Assembly: GCF_022669015.1 (NCBI RefSeq)
Contig: NZ_JAKKSL010000002.1
Location: 992,001 to 1,056,000 of the forward strand
Length of the DNA: 64,000 bases
Source: Colwellia maritima
GTDB lineage: Bacteria; Pseudomonadota; Gammaproteobacteria; Enterobacterales; Alteromonadaceae
Reading direction: 5' to 3'
Shown here piece after piece: positions 40,193 to 50,271 of this stretch (its first letter is position 1; each line of letters starts with the position of its first letter). Position numbers and translations under genes: made by a program. The notes beneath the pieces were generated by a model. The model saw nothing but the letters and a program-made list of their open reading frames with translations, was not told the DNA's origin and ran no database searches.

Positions 40193-41032
40193 TTAACTAT
40201 TAATGGCGTGCTTTACTTTTTCTTTATAACTTCGACTAACTTTTAACTCTTTACCATTTTTCAACACTAACAAATATTCTCCATTAGCTTGGCTACAGAA
40301 TTTATCAATATAAACTTTATTAACAATAGTGGAACGGTGGTTTCTAATAAAATACTTAGGATCAAGCGATGTTTCTAGCTGTTTCATTGTCTTGCGTAAA
40401 ATATGTGTACTTTGTTGATTATTACTTAATAAATCACTTGTATGCACACACATATAATCACCTGCAGCATCAATCCAAATAATATCTTTAACTGGTATTC
40501 GACTCACTTCACCTGCATCTTTGATGGCCAAAATATCAGAATACTGAGATAAACTGACCGGTTGATCATTAGTGAGTTCGGTTAAAATTTGATGATAATC
40601 ATTGCCGGTAACATTACTTACTAATCTAATAAGTTTAGACTTATGTTCAGCATCCGTACTTGATTTAAAATGTTGCCTAACCTTATCAATAGTTTGAGAA
40701 AGTCGTGCTTCATCCGTAGGCTTTAGAATATAATCCAATGCGTGAACCTCAAACGCTTTTATTGCATATTGATCAAAAGCTGTTGCAAAAACTACCATGG
40801 GCATTGTTAGTCCCAGATTTAGTATCTCATCAACGACTTGAAAACCATTCAGTCCAGGCATTTCAATATCAAGAAACATTAAATCGACGTTATCCGTTTG
40901 TATTGCTTCTAGCGCTTCCCTACCATTACAACATTGTTTAATTATTTCAACATCATCAAAGTGTTGAAGACGAATAGCCAAGCCCTTTCGAGCAAGGGGT
41001 TCATCATCAACAATAATAGTGCGAAAAGACAT
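40193..41032 (-). CDS. LytTR-family response regulator
   Basis: 279 residues. Receiver domain (residues 1-125) with acidic pocket Asp9-Asp10, phosphorylation site Asp55 (FLDIEMPG) and a conserved Lys in DYILKPTDE. C-terminal LytTR DNA-binding domain (about residues 175-279: IIWIDAAGDYMCVHT, ILRKTMKQLE, FIRNHRSTIVNKVYID). The upstream gene encodes a LytS-like histidine kinase, 43 bases away, so the two form a two-component system. The layout recalls BtsR/YehT and AlgR. The signal and target genes are unknown. Confidence 0.93.
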   Translation of the reverse strand: MSFRTIIVDDEPLARKGLAIRLQHFDDVEIIKQCCNGREALEAIQTDNVDLMFLDIEMPGLNGFQVVDEILNLGLTMPMVVFATAFDQYAIKAFEVHALDYILKPTDEARLSQTIDKVRQHFKSSTDAEHKSKLIRLVSNVTGNDYHQILTELTNDQPVSLSQYSDILAIKDAGEVSRIPVKDIIWIDAAGDYMCVHTSDLLSNNQQSTHILRKTMKQLETSLDPKYFIRNHRSTIVNKVYIDKFCSQANGEYLLVLKNGKELKVSRSYKEKVKHAINS

Positions 41033-41075
41033 AGCTAATTTCCTACAAGTTTGCGCTAAATTATATCAATTAAAT

Positions 41076-42141
41076 TCATTTTGATAATTCGTAGGGCATA
41101 CGAATACTGACTTTAACACCGGTTGGTATATTATTTGCTACCACAAGTGAAAATTTGTTTGGGTACAAAGCATTCAAACGTTCTCGGGTATTCACCAAAC
41201 CGACACCATTTTCTCGATATAAATTTCCATCAATAATTTCCGCTCCCGGTCCATTATCGGCAACTTCTATCATCAAATCATTAGCAAAATGACTAACAGT
41301 AACCGTTATATTACCACCTTCTTCTTGTTTTGCTATGGCATGTTTAATTGCATTTTCAGCTATAGGCTGAAGTATCATGCTCGGTACTAATGCATTTTCA
41401 CAATTTTTACTAATACAAAAGTTCACTTGTAAACGCTCTTCAAAACGGACTTTTTCAATAGCTAAGTATAATTCTAAAGCTTGAATCTCACTATTTAATG
41501 TCACTTTTTTCATCGGATCTTTATCCAGTGAATAACGTAAAAAATCACTCAATTTTGTGACCATTCCATTAGCCGTATGAGTATCCTTTAGTAAAATTAA
41601 CGTAGAGATTGCATTTAACGTATTGAATAAAAAATGAGGATTAAGCTGATAACGAAGCATTTTTAATTGCGCTTGGTGTGCAACAGCATTCGCTTTTAAC
41701 ACATTTTGCTTTTCAATTTGCAACATTTGATAATACTTAGTACCAAAATATAAAACACTCCGACTTAAAATGATATAAAACGACCAAACACTTGATTGCG
41801 TATACATTAAAATAAAGTCAGGATGATAACCGTGTTTATATATTTCCCAATAATTAATATTCTTCACTATCTGCCAAAGAACGCCCGTGAAATAAGAAAA
41901 AAATAACAACAAGGGCAATTTTAATCGGCGGAAAATTCCATACTCGGCGGTATAAGTACCGCAGTGGCACGGTAAATAACCATCCAAGATAGGCATTTAG
42001 AAAAATAATTACGACAAAAATATCTCGTAGGTCATGAAGTAAAGACCCAAGATAATGCACTAAAGCAAAACCAAACCGACCTGCTGAATGAACAAGCCAG
42101 AATAAACGGTTTCTATTTTCAAGCAATTCTTTCCAATTCAC
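41076..42141 (-). CDS. LytS-like sensor histidine kinase, frameshifted
   Basis: About 354 residues from a GTG at 42141 (AGGA six bases upstream). Four hydrophobic helices occupy the first 150 residues. The frame breaks at an A7 run (41897-41903, T7 on the coding strand); removing one base joins KIALVVIFFLF to SYFTGVLWQI. The His-kinase region (LNPHFLFNTLNAISTLI) carries the phospho-accepting His, followed by QPIAENAIKHAI and an ATPase domain with ADNGPG and GVGLVNTRERL. It pairs with the LytTR regulator downstream. No extracellular sensor domain was seen. Confidence 0.86.
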
Positions 42142-42267
42142 ATAAAATCCTAGCAGTTGCAAATTTTATTTTATACTTTAATTATGCGTTAGCTAAGTAT
42201 TAAGCGCACTGTCTTTAATCTTAAGTTTAGCGCCATTTATCGCTTTTATTTTCTAAATTATTATCCA

Positions 42268-42618
42268 TTACACAGATAACATTGCACCTAATCGCTGACC
42301 ACCTAATAAATGCATATGAATATGAAAGACTTCTTGCCCGCCATCTTCATTACAATTAATAATTAAACGATACCCCTTCTCATCAATACCTTCTTGTTTA
42401 GCCAGTTTTTTCGCAACTGAAATCATTCTACCCATCGTCAGTTCATCAGCATCAGTAACATCGTTAATGGTTGGAATATGTTTATTAGGTACAATCAAAA
42501 TATGAGTACTAACGCGTGGTGCAATATCTCTGAAAGCACTGACTAATTCGTCTTGATATAAAAGAGGGGTTGGAATTTCTTGTCTAATAATTTTAGAAAA
42601 AATAGTTTCGTCTGTCAT
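42268..42618 (-). CDS. hinT: HIT-family purine nucleoside phosphoramidase
   Basis: 116 residues with the histidine triad HIHMHLLGG near the C-terminus and N-terminal [19 protein letters not shown]. It belongs to the HinT branch that hydrolyses AMP-lysine and similar phosphoramidates. Length and C-terminal extension match E. coli HinT (119 residues). The gene is monocistronic by appearance. Confidence 0.95.
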   Translation of the reverse strand: MTDETIFSKIIRQEIPTPLLYQDELVSAFRDIAPRVSTHILIVPNKHIPTINDVTDADELTMGRMISVAKKLAKQEGIDEKGYRLIINCNEDGGQEVFHIHMHLLGGQRLGAMLSV

Positions 42619-42852
42619 AAAGTTCTCGCAATAGAATAGATAAAATAAAAAATTTACATTCTAGTTTACGTTAAAAAAAGTAGAGGTAAACAATTAAATT
42701 CCCAATAGAACAATCAATTTCATTCAATATAAATTTATACTGCCTGACCACTTTTATTGACCTTAATCAACACGGCCTACCTTAAAAGTATGACATGCTA
42801 ATACATTGGCGTATTTGGCGCTTTATTCAGCTTAATAATTGTAGGTTCTAAC

Positions 42853-43935
42853 ATGGAAATAGACTTCAGCGAGATCAACTATCTACAAAATCCAACAATA
42901 AAAGAATTGCATGCGGGTTATGAACAGTTTCTTTTATCAATGTCTGGTCCTACCGTGATTGACATCACAGGAATAGATTCAAAAAAATATCGGGTAATTA
43001 ATACCTTGCTACAAGGCAATGAACCATCGGGACTCATTGCTTTACATCGGTGGTTAACTACTCGTGACCCTAGCCAATTACCACAAACGAATATACGCTT
43101 TATTATTGGTTCTGTTGAGGCCGCATCTAAAAGCCCTTTATTTACAAGACGTTTTATTCCAGGACATTATGACTTGAATCGTTGTTTTGGCGAGGCGAAA
43201 ATAGAGCAAATCACCAACCTATTTAGTCATGACACAAACTATCAAGGTTGCTGTCAAAGAGCAAAATTAATAGAGCAAGCAATACGTGAAGTAAATCCTG
43301 ACATGATTGTTGATCTGCATAATGCAGCTAGCCCTAGTCCAACATTTTCAATTAGTTCAGTGGTTACAACCGAAACGCTGTCTTTAGCTTCGTTCTTTTG
43401 CCAAACATTAATATTATCAGATTTACATTTAGGCTCTTTAATGGAGCAAAAATTCTCTTGTCCCTTTATCACCATAGAATGTGGTTACAGTTTAGATGAG
43501 CAAGCCCACGAAGTTGCTTTCGCCGGTATTAATCATATTGCCAACTGTGAAAATATAGGTTACATACATCAAGAAAAAAATGTAGAAGTTATTTATCGAC
43601 CACTCAGGTTAAGAGTGAAAGACAATGTAAACCTTGCTTATGCTAAACATGATGAAGGCTATAGCGGTGTTACACTAAAAACTGATATCGAATATTTTAA
43701 TTTTGGGGGTACACACCAAGAAGAGTTAATTGGTTGGTTAGATGGAAATGGTATTGACAACCTGCAACTATTCGATAAGCACGGAAAAGACGTTATTGAT
43801 GACTATTTTTATGCCCGTGATAATCAATTAGTTTGTCGACATAATTTGCGTGTATTCAAAGCAACCACAAATAAACAAGTTGCTTTGAATGATTGCTTAT
43901 TCTACGTGGTAAGACACTCAAATAATGAATCTTAA
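42853..43935 (+). CDS. Succinylglutamate desuccinylase/aspartoacylase family protein
   Basis: 360 residues of the AstE/aspartoacylase branch of zinc carboxypeptidase-like enzymes. Motif 1 usually reads HGNE, with His and Glu binding zinc; here it is LLQGNEPSG, so the His is replaced by Gln. The second zinc site, IVDLHNAAS, and ITIECG are present, as is RFIPGHYDLNRCFG (substrate-binding Arg). The C-terminal domain of about 120 residues is a beta-barrel-like part. The frame is intact. If the Gln is real the enzyme may be inactive or bind metal differently; a C/T-to-A sequence error cannot be excluded. Confidence 0.8.
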   Translation: MEIDFSEINYLQNPTIKELHAGYEQFLLSMSGPTVIDITGIDSKKYRVINTLLQGNEPSGLIALHRWLTTRDPSQLPQTNIRFIIGSVEAASKSPLFTRRFIPGHYDLNRCFGEAKIEQITNLFSHDTNYQGCCQRAKLIEQAIREVNPDMIVDLHNAASPSPTFSISSVVTTETLSLASFFCQTLILSDLHLGSLMEQKFSCPFITIECGYSLDEQAHEVAFAGINHIANCENIGYIHQEKNVEVIYRPLRLRVKDNVNLAYAKHDEGYSGVTLKTDIEYFNFGGTHQEELIGWLDGNGIDNLQLFDKHGKDVIDDYFYARDNQLVCRHNLRVFKATTNKQVALNDCLFYVVRHSNNES

Positions 43936-43940
43936 TATTT

Positions 43941-44022
43941 AATCTCAGGTCGGCTTAATAAATCTTTCTATAGCGGTTAATTTTCAATAAGTTAAAAGCT
44001 TCTTAACCCGAGCCGAGGTAAT
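43941..44022. mobile_element. MITE-like repeat, short copy
   Basis: About 82 bases that share the left CGGCTTAATAAATCTTTCT and the right TTCTTAACCCGAG...GAGG of the element at 28371-28577, but lacking its interior. It sits between an AstE-like gene and deoA. Confidence 0.55.
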
Positions 44023-44035
44023 ATAATAACTTAGT

Positions 44036-45340
44036 TTATGAATAAATAAGTTGTGGTTCCGCAACGGGGTTTTCTGCGAAGCTTATAGCACTAATATATT
44101 GCTTACTAGCATGTTCTGCATTTTCGAGTGAACTTGCATGCACACGAGCTAGAACATCACCTCGATTAACGCGAGTTCCAATAGGCAAAATACGATCAAA
44201 CCCAACACTGTGATCAATTTTTTGCTCATTACTAATCCGTCCCCCACCTAAGCCAACAACAGAAAAACCTATATCTCGGGTTTGCATCCCTTTTATATAA
44301 CCATTATCAGGGGATAAAATTTCAATAATATGCTCAGCTTTATTCATTGATCGCCAAGGGTTTTCTAACAAATCATTTGGCCCTCCTAATGCACTGATCA
44401 TTTTACTAAAAATTTCAGCGGCTTTGCCTGACGCTAACGCTTGTTCTACTTTTGTTTGCGCCTCTACATCATTGTTAGCTAGCTTACTATTAACCAACAT
44501 CGCTTTTGCTAGCGTAACAACCACTTGATGTAAACGGGGTTCACGTAATTTACCTGTTAAATACTTTACTGTTTCATACATTTCTAATGCATTACCCGCT
44601 GTACTCCCAAGTACTTGATTCATGTCCGTAATAATTGCTTGAGTGTTTACCCCCGCATCATTAGCAACATCGGTAATGCTTTGTGCTAATGCTTTTGCTT
44701 GGCTTAAATCTTCCATTTGGGCGCCATTACCCATTTTAATATCCATAACTAATACATCTAGGCCTGCAGCAAGTTTTTTTGATAAAATAGACGCTGTTAT
44801 TAACGGGATAGAAGGCACTGTAGCAGTCACATCACGAATAGCATATAAACGCCTATCTGCAGGTGCCAGATCAGGTGTTTGAGCAATAATAGCCACCCCA
44901 AGATCTGCTACAATTTTCTTAAATTTTCTTAGCTCTGGTTGAACATTAAAGCCTTCTATACTTTCAAGTTTGTCTGCTGTACCACCGGTATGACCAAGCC
45001 CTCTACCTGAAATCATGGGAACATATCCACCACAAGCTGCAATGATTGCAGCTAGCATAAAGCTCACTTTATCCCCTACACCACCCGTAGAATGTTTATC
45101 AATCACAGGACCATCTAAATGCTGCCAAGATAAAACTTCACCAGAATGCATCATTGCTTTGGTTAATTGTACTGTTTCTTGCGAGGTCAATCCTTGTTGA
45201 AAAATGGCCATTGCCATCGCGCCAACTTGCGCATCATTAAAATTATTTGAGACTAAGCCACTAACAAAAAAATCAATCTCATCATTTTTAAGTACTTTGT
45301 TATCACGCTTTTTAGCGATAATTTCTTGAGGTAACAACAT
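44036..45340 (-). CDS. deoA: Thymidine phosphorylase
   Basis: 434 residues. Phosphate-binding KHSTGGVGDK, then the family signature SGRGLGHTGGTADKLESI, and a conserved Lys/Arg/Ser region (RDVTATVPSIPLITASI). It splits thymidine and deoxyuridine to the base and deoxyribose-1-phosphate. It follows cdd by 27 bases on the same strand, so they form an operon behind an operator-like palindrome. It agrees with nearby TonB receptor, nuclease and phosphatase genes as a pyrimidine salvage unit. Confidence 0.96.
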   Translation of the reverse strand: MLLPQEIIAKKRDNKVLKNDEIDFFVSGLVSNNFNDAQVGAMAMAIFQQGLTSQETVQLTKAMMHSGEVLSWQHLDGPVIDKHSTGGVGDKVSFMLAAIIAACGGYVPMISGRGLGHTGGTADKLESIEGFNVQPELRKFKKIVADLGVAIIAQTPDLAPADRRLYAIRDVTATVPSIPLITASILSKKLAAGLDVLVMDIKMGNGAQMEDLSQAKALAQSITDVANDAGVNTQAIITDMNQVLGSTAGNALEMYETVKYLTGKLREPRLHQVVVTLAKAMLVNSKLANNDVEAQTKVEQALASGKAAEIFSKMISALGGPNDLLENPWRSMNKAEHIIEILSPDNGYIKGMQTRDIGFSVVGLGGGRISNEQKIDHSVGFDRILPIGTRVNRGDVLARVHASSLENAEHASKQYISAISFAENPVAEPQLIYS

Positions 45341-45367
45341 TAACTAAGATTCCTTTAACGGTTATAT

Positions 45368-45841
45368 TTACAACGGTTCGTTGTCTAATTTTTCTGTCTT
45401 GTTTGATAAATTATAAGGCGTAAATGCATCAGGAAGTAATTCTTCAACAGACCATATTTGCTTTTGATCAAGATGATTCACAGCCATTATTTGTGCTGAT
45501 TGTGGAAAAAACTCACTAATTACTTGCCTGCAAGCGCCACAAGGTGGCGTTAACTGTTCTTGTTCGGTATAAACAACTAAGCCAACAAATTCAACGGCAC
45601 CAGTATCTTCATGACTAATGACACCTTGCGCAATACAGTTACGTTCTGCACAAACCGTCAAACCATAAGAGGCATTTTCTACATTACAGCCCTGTACTAT
45701 TTTGTTGGTTGTTGTTAAAGCTGCCGAGCCAACATGGAATTTGCTATAAGGTGCATAAGCCTTTTTATAAGCCTGTTTTGCTTGCTTTGTAAGTTCAAAC
45801 CAATTGTTTGAATCAATGAGTTTATTGTTTGCTTCTTTCAT
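45368..45841 (-). CDS. cdd: Cytidine deaminase
   Basis: 157 residues of the short homotetrameric type. Zinc and catalytic residues lie in TVCAERNCI (Cys, Glu) and PPCGACRQVI (two Cys). It converts (deoxy)cytidine to (deoxy)uridine, which DeoA-type phosphorylases then split. First gene of the cdd-deoA operon; a palindrome TGACC-ATAC-GGTCA lies 27 bases upstream of the start. Confidence 0.95.
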   Translation of the reverse strand: MKEANNKLIDSNNWFELTKQAKQAYKKAYAPYSKFHVGSAALTTTNKIVQGCNVENASYGLTVCAERNCIAQGVISHEDTGAVEFVGLVVYTEQEQLTPPCGACRQVISEFFPQSAQIMAVNHLDQKQIWSVEELLPDAFTPYNLSNKTEKLDNEPL

Positions 45842-45867
45842 TAGTATTTAACCACTCAAAATAAAAC

Positions 45868-45881
45868 TGACCATACGGTCA
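45868..45881. promoter_or_regulatory. RutR-like operator upstream of cdd
   Basis: TGACCATACGGTCA is a near-perfect inverted repeat followed by AG. E. coli RutR binds TTGACCAnnTGGTCAA. Two similar sites flank the RutR-like regulator and TonB receptor genes (49384 and 49458). Confidence 0.6.
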
Positions 45882-45956
45882 AGTATTTAACTATAGTAAC
45901 ATTATTTTAAATTTATAGTAGTAAAATTATTTTAAATAATTATTAAATTTTAAATA

Positions 45957-45987
45957 TAAAAAAACCGCGCATAAAGCACGGTTTTTT
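45957..45987 (-). terminator. Terminator of the TonB receptor gene
   Basis: AAAACCG(C)GC-ATAAA-GC(A)CGGTTTT stem with one mismatch, flanked by T on one side and A on the other, so it may act in both directions. It lies 17 bases after the receptor stop. Confidence 0.8.
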
Positions 45988-46003
45988 AAGTAAATTTTAT
46001 ATA

Positions 46004-49000
46004 TTAAAAGATATATTTAACACCAATTTTTAAACTCCAAGTAGATTCTCTATCTAAGAAATCTACAGGACGATCACTTGATGTTGCACTTGCATCCGAA
46101 TACACATATTGACTGACATCGTTGATACTATATCCAACAATTGCAGATGAACTGGTACCAAATTTATTACGATAAATTCGTGCTGAATCTTTATCGAAAA
46201 TAGCCAATGCATTTTGTACATCAACATAGAAAATACCTTTGTGACCTTCTAACAATCCTGGTATTTCTTGTTCGAAACGCATGTTAACACTCGTTGTCCA
46301 TGGGCTAACTGACGAGTTTTTCTCAATATAACCACCAGAGGTAGAAAGACCGATTTCGTCTAATTGTGTCATTAACTGTTCATAACTATAGCCATTATCA
46401 TAAACAACAGCGCTATCATCAGCACCTGTTGGAATATACGCTAAGAAATCACCCGTTAAATCCAAATCACCTGATAGACCGTCATCAGCATTGTAGTCAA
46501 GTAACCAAGTATAAGGTGTACCTGATTTACGTTCCCAAAATAGGTGGAAACCAGAGTTATAACCCTCAAATAATTCTGCATTATATGAAAGGTTAAGGGT
46601 AAATCTATGTTTAGTTTCAAATGATGAACGCCCTACACCCGGATTTTCTGGGTCAAAAACTGGATTATGTTCATAGGCGGTATTCGTTGACGTACCCGTT
46701 GCTGAAATACGGTCACGAATTTTTGAGTGAGCATAAGAGAAATTAGCCGATAAACCATTATCCCATTTTTTTGCTATGCTCAATGTTTCGATTAATGAAT
46801 GACCACCTGAACTATTACCTAATAATACATCGCGATTGCCACGATTTTCATCTGCATGGGTGTAAATTGGACGACCATCTACAGTCAAGCCGTTATTCCC
46901 TTTAGAAGTATCTAATACTCTTGATAAATCAGACCAAATCAAATCTTTTTCTATATGTTTATATAGTACTTCAGCACTGATAAACCAATCGTCACCTAAA
47001 CCAAAATCAGTTAAATCTGCTCGATAGTCACTTGCGATACTATACTGCCATGTTGTTGGTATTTCAAAATCAGGGGCAATAGCATCAATATTTGAGTTAG
47101 GGCCACCTAAAACTGAAGCAGCAACTTGGTCTTGAGCACGTTGTGGAATACCACTTGGATCGGCATTATCTAAATAGCCTCTTTCACTAGATGAGTCTTT
47201 CCAACTTTGATATAACGCGATTCTTGAACCGTCGTTGGTAAAAGCATTAGAGATAAAAACATTAGGTCGACCACCACTAAAGCGCCCTGCACCACCTCGA
47301 ATAACTAAATCTTCAGCTGCATCCCAAGTAAAGCCAATACGAGGTAAAAACAGATCAAGACCATCAAGATTTTCTGTATTTTCAAAACCATAACGCTCAA
47401 CAAAACTTGAGTTTAAGTTAGGTGTGTCATCATTAAATGTACGTTCATAACGAAGTCCGTAAGTAACATTTAACTCACCATTTACATCCCAGGCATCTTC
47501 AACATATAACGTATTAGTACCTAAACTGAACGCAGCAGCTGCATCATCACGATTTAAACTTGGATTATTTTGATATTCAAAAGAGCCCGCTACGCCGTTT
47601 TCAAAGTCTTCGATACTGTCAAAATACCATGAACCTAAATAATGTTGCATGAATACATTGAAAACATCAACTTTTTCATATTCCCAACCAAACGAAATCG
47701 CATGATCTTCATATAAGTATTCACCACTTAAGCGCATTTGAAGTGTTTCATTACTTAATTGGTTAGCGTGTCTACTATCATCGGAACCTAAATTGATTAA
47801 GCCTTTACCTTTACTATCCGTTGCAGGGACAGTAATTTTAACCTCACCGAAATCATAACCACCTAAAGAAACCTGGCCATTAACACTTTCTTTGTAAGAT
47901 ATTTTTGCTTCAGTTGAAAAATCATCATTCCAGTATGAAAATAATTGTGCAACATATGTATCATATTCATTCGCACGATTATACCAATGTGAAGACAGAT
48001 ATAGCTCACCTGAACGACCCGTTGTATTACCCGCACTATTACTAGAAGCATGATTATAGGCAAAAGACGCACGATGATCGTCATTAATATTCCAATCAAG
48101 TTTTAATGAATATTTCTCATCTTCTAGAGGAACAGAATCATTCCAATTACCGGCATTATAGTTATATCGTGATTGAGCAGCACTAATAACTCGGTCAACT
48201 TCTGATTGTGTAACCTGACTTACTTTGTTTGCAACACTTGAGTCAGCAGGCCCCGTATTTACAGAGCTAGGCGCTTCAAATGTTTCGTATGATGCAAAAA
48301 AGAAAAGTTTATCTTTTATGATAGGGCCACCAAAAGTGGCTCCCCAAGTTTCTTCATCAAAAAGTAAATCTATATCATCACCAGAATCAGGATCTTCTGG
48401 TGTACCGGCCAGCTGTCTTTCGCTTGCTCAATAAACATTGAACCATGAAACTCGTTTGTACCCGATTTTGTAACTACACTAATTTTACCGCCAGAGAAAC
48501 CGCCTTCTTTTGCCGTAAATGGTGCAATTGCCACACTAATTTGATCAATTGAATCAAACGAAATAGGTGAGCGCTCCGTAGGATAACCGTTACCAGCTAA
48601 ACCAAAGTCATCATTTAAGTTTACGCCATCAACAGACAAACTATTGTATCGAGGATTACTACCAGCAAGGGATAGTGTATTGCCATCATTACCTACTACA
48701 GCAAGCGGGTTTTGCTTAACTATATCTTTTAAGTCACGGTTAAATGAAGAAGATTTTGTTAAAGCATCACCACTAAACGTACTACTAGAGCCTTTAGACG
48801 GATCAAACAAAGCTGATGAACCTGTAACAGAAATACGTTCAATATCTTCCATTGGTTCAAGTTGCGTACTTAAACGAAAAGTATCACCTAATGTTAAATA
48901 AATATCATGGTGGATACTAAAACCATTTTTTCCGGTAATTTTTATAGTATAAGGGCCACCAACACGAAGGCCTTTACTTGAAAAAGCACCTGATTCGTTA

Positions 49001-49191
49001 GTTGTTGCCATTGTACGAGTACCGGAAGGTTCATGTAAAATTTCTACTTTTGCATTGGCAGAAACATCACCTTTTGGTGTTAAGATACTACCTCTAATTG
49101 AAGAAGAAGTATCATCAGCCATAACCGATGTTGATAAACCAAGCGCAACAATAAGCGCGCCCGCTATACGTGATATAGAGTGGGTTTTCAT
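46004..49191 (-). CDS. TonB-dependent receptor, Oar-like, frameshifted
   Basis: About 1062 residues from the ATG at 49191 (AGGA upstream). Signal peptide (RIAGALIVALGLSTSVMA), a carboxypeptidase-regulatory-like domain (residues 25-110: IRGSILTPKGDVSANAKVEI), then a plug (DIVKQNPLAVVGNDGNTLSL, LSVDGVNLNDDFGLAG) and a beta-barrel ending GVKYIF. One base lost near 48409 (TGGCC for TGGGCC) splits it; AGTPEDPDSGDDIDLLFDEE then continues in the new frame without stop. Oar-like receptors import or bind large substrates. Its place between cdd-deoA and a RutR-like regulator with a nuclease suggests nucleic-acid-derived substrates. This is an inference. Confidence 0.86.
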
Positions 49192-49383
49192 CTTAGTTTT
49201 TCCTATGTGTTTTATGTATAAATTATTATTTTCTTTTATAGCCTTTTGACAGTATTCATTCAAAAGTCTGTTTTTCGTTAAATTTCAATCAAACCAATTT
49301 AAGCCATATTTCTTACACTTTTATTACATACACACATAAATTAACTCAATTTTGCAAAAAAAAACAGTGTATTTATAAAAAAC

Positions 49384-49397
49384 ACACCAAAAGGTCA
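49384..49397. promoter_or_regulatory. RutR-like operator (receptor side)
   Basis: ACACC-AAAA-GGTCA followed by AG; the right arm and 4-base spacer match the cdd site, the left arm three of five. Confidence 0.45.
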
Positions 49398-49457
49398 AGT
49401 TTTTGCTTTTTATAATCAATAACTATAGGATTAGGAGCCTAGATAAATATAAAAAAT

Positions 49458-49471
49458 AGACCATCAGGACA
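49458..49471. promoter_or_regulatory. RutR-like operator (regulator side)
   Basis: AGACC-ATCA-GGACA followed by AG; each arm has one mismatch to the cdd site TGACC...GGTCA, and the spacing is the same. Confidence 0.45.
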
Positions 49472-49646
49472 AGACCGGCTCAAGTTATGCTAAATTTGAT
49501 GGTTAATAAACAAATTATTATAACCATGACATAACCATTGTCATAAAAAAGAATCACTGTAAACTAGTCACAAAATGATTAATAATCACCGCTTAATTTT
49601 ACGCGGATTGTGAATAATAATAATCAACTTATAATTATAAATAAAA

Positions 49647-50271
49647 ATGAAAATAAACAAAAAAACACAAACAATAAGAATGCTCAGTGTAGATAAAATA
49701 CTTATTGCCGCCCAAGATGAATTTATCCTGCAAGGATATAAAGGTGCTACGGTACAATCAATTGCCGACAATGCGGGATTACCAAAGGCGAATGTATTGT
49801 ATTATTTTAAAAACAAAGAAAACATTTACCAAGCGGTATTAGAAAAAACACTGGATATGTGGGATGAGGGCATCGGTGATATTGTAGCCGAAGATGGCCC
49901 TAAACTTGCCATTGAAAAATTTATCAGGGCTAAAGTAACCATGTCATTTAAAAATCCAAAAGCCTCTAAAATTTATGCCATGGAAATTATTCAAGGAGCT
50001 CAGCACTTAAAAGACTTTGCACGAACCTACCTCCGCCAATGGGTAAGAGACAAAGCCAAAATATTTCAATCTTTGGATTGATAATGGAGAAATGCACGCG
50101 GTGGATCCAGTCAATTTAATCTTTCTCATTTGGTCATCTACACAGCATTATGCCGATTTTGATAATCAAATATTAACCATCATGAATCGGGCTGATTATG
50201 AAAAGGATGATATTGAACATGTCACCTCTTTTTTAACCGACATGATTTTACGAGGTTGTAAATTAAAATAA
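49647..50271 (+). CDS. RutR-like TetR-family regulator, frameshifted
   Basis: 207 residues after removal of one base near 50074. TetR helix-turn-helix in residues 12-60 (ILIAAQDEFILQGYKGATVQ; NVLYYFKNKENIYQ). The C-terminal half carries HAVDPVNLIFLIWSSTQHYA, closely like the RutR/YcdC ligand domain. RutR senses uracil or thymine and controls pyrimidine use in E. coli. Its stop overlaps the ATG of the nuclease gene (TAATG), so they form an operon. Three operator-like sites in the window fit RutR-type binding. The ligand here is not known. Confidence 0.88.

Larger units (their letters stand above)
49192..49646. promoter_or_regulatory. Divergent region between TonB receptor and RutR-like regulator
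   Basis: 455 AT-rich bases without a gene. Two RutR-like sites lie at 49384 and 49458. No clear -35/-10 pair was recognised. Confidence 0.5.

Noticed and set aside
47863..48099. 78-codon ORF in the TonB receptor
   Set aside because: It is a shadow frame; the receptor frame runs through this region without a stop and with typical plug/barrel sequence.
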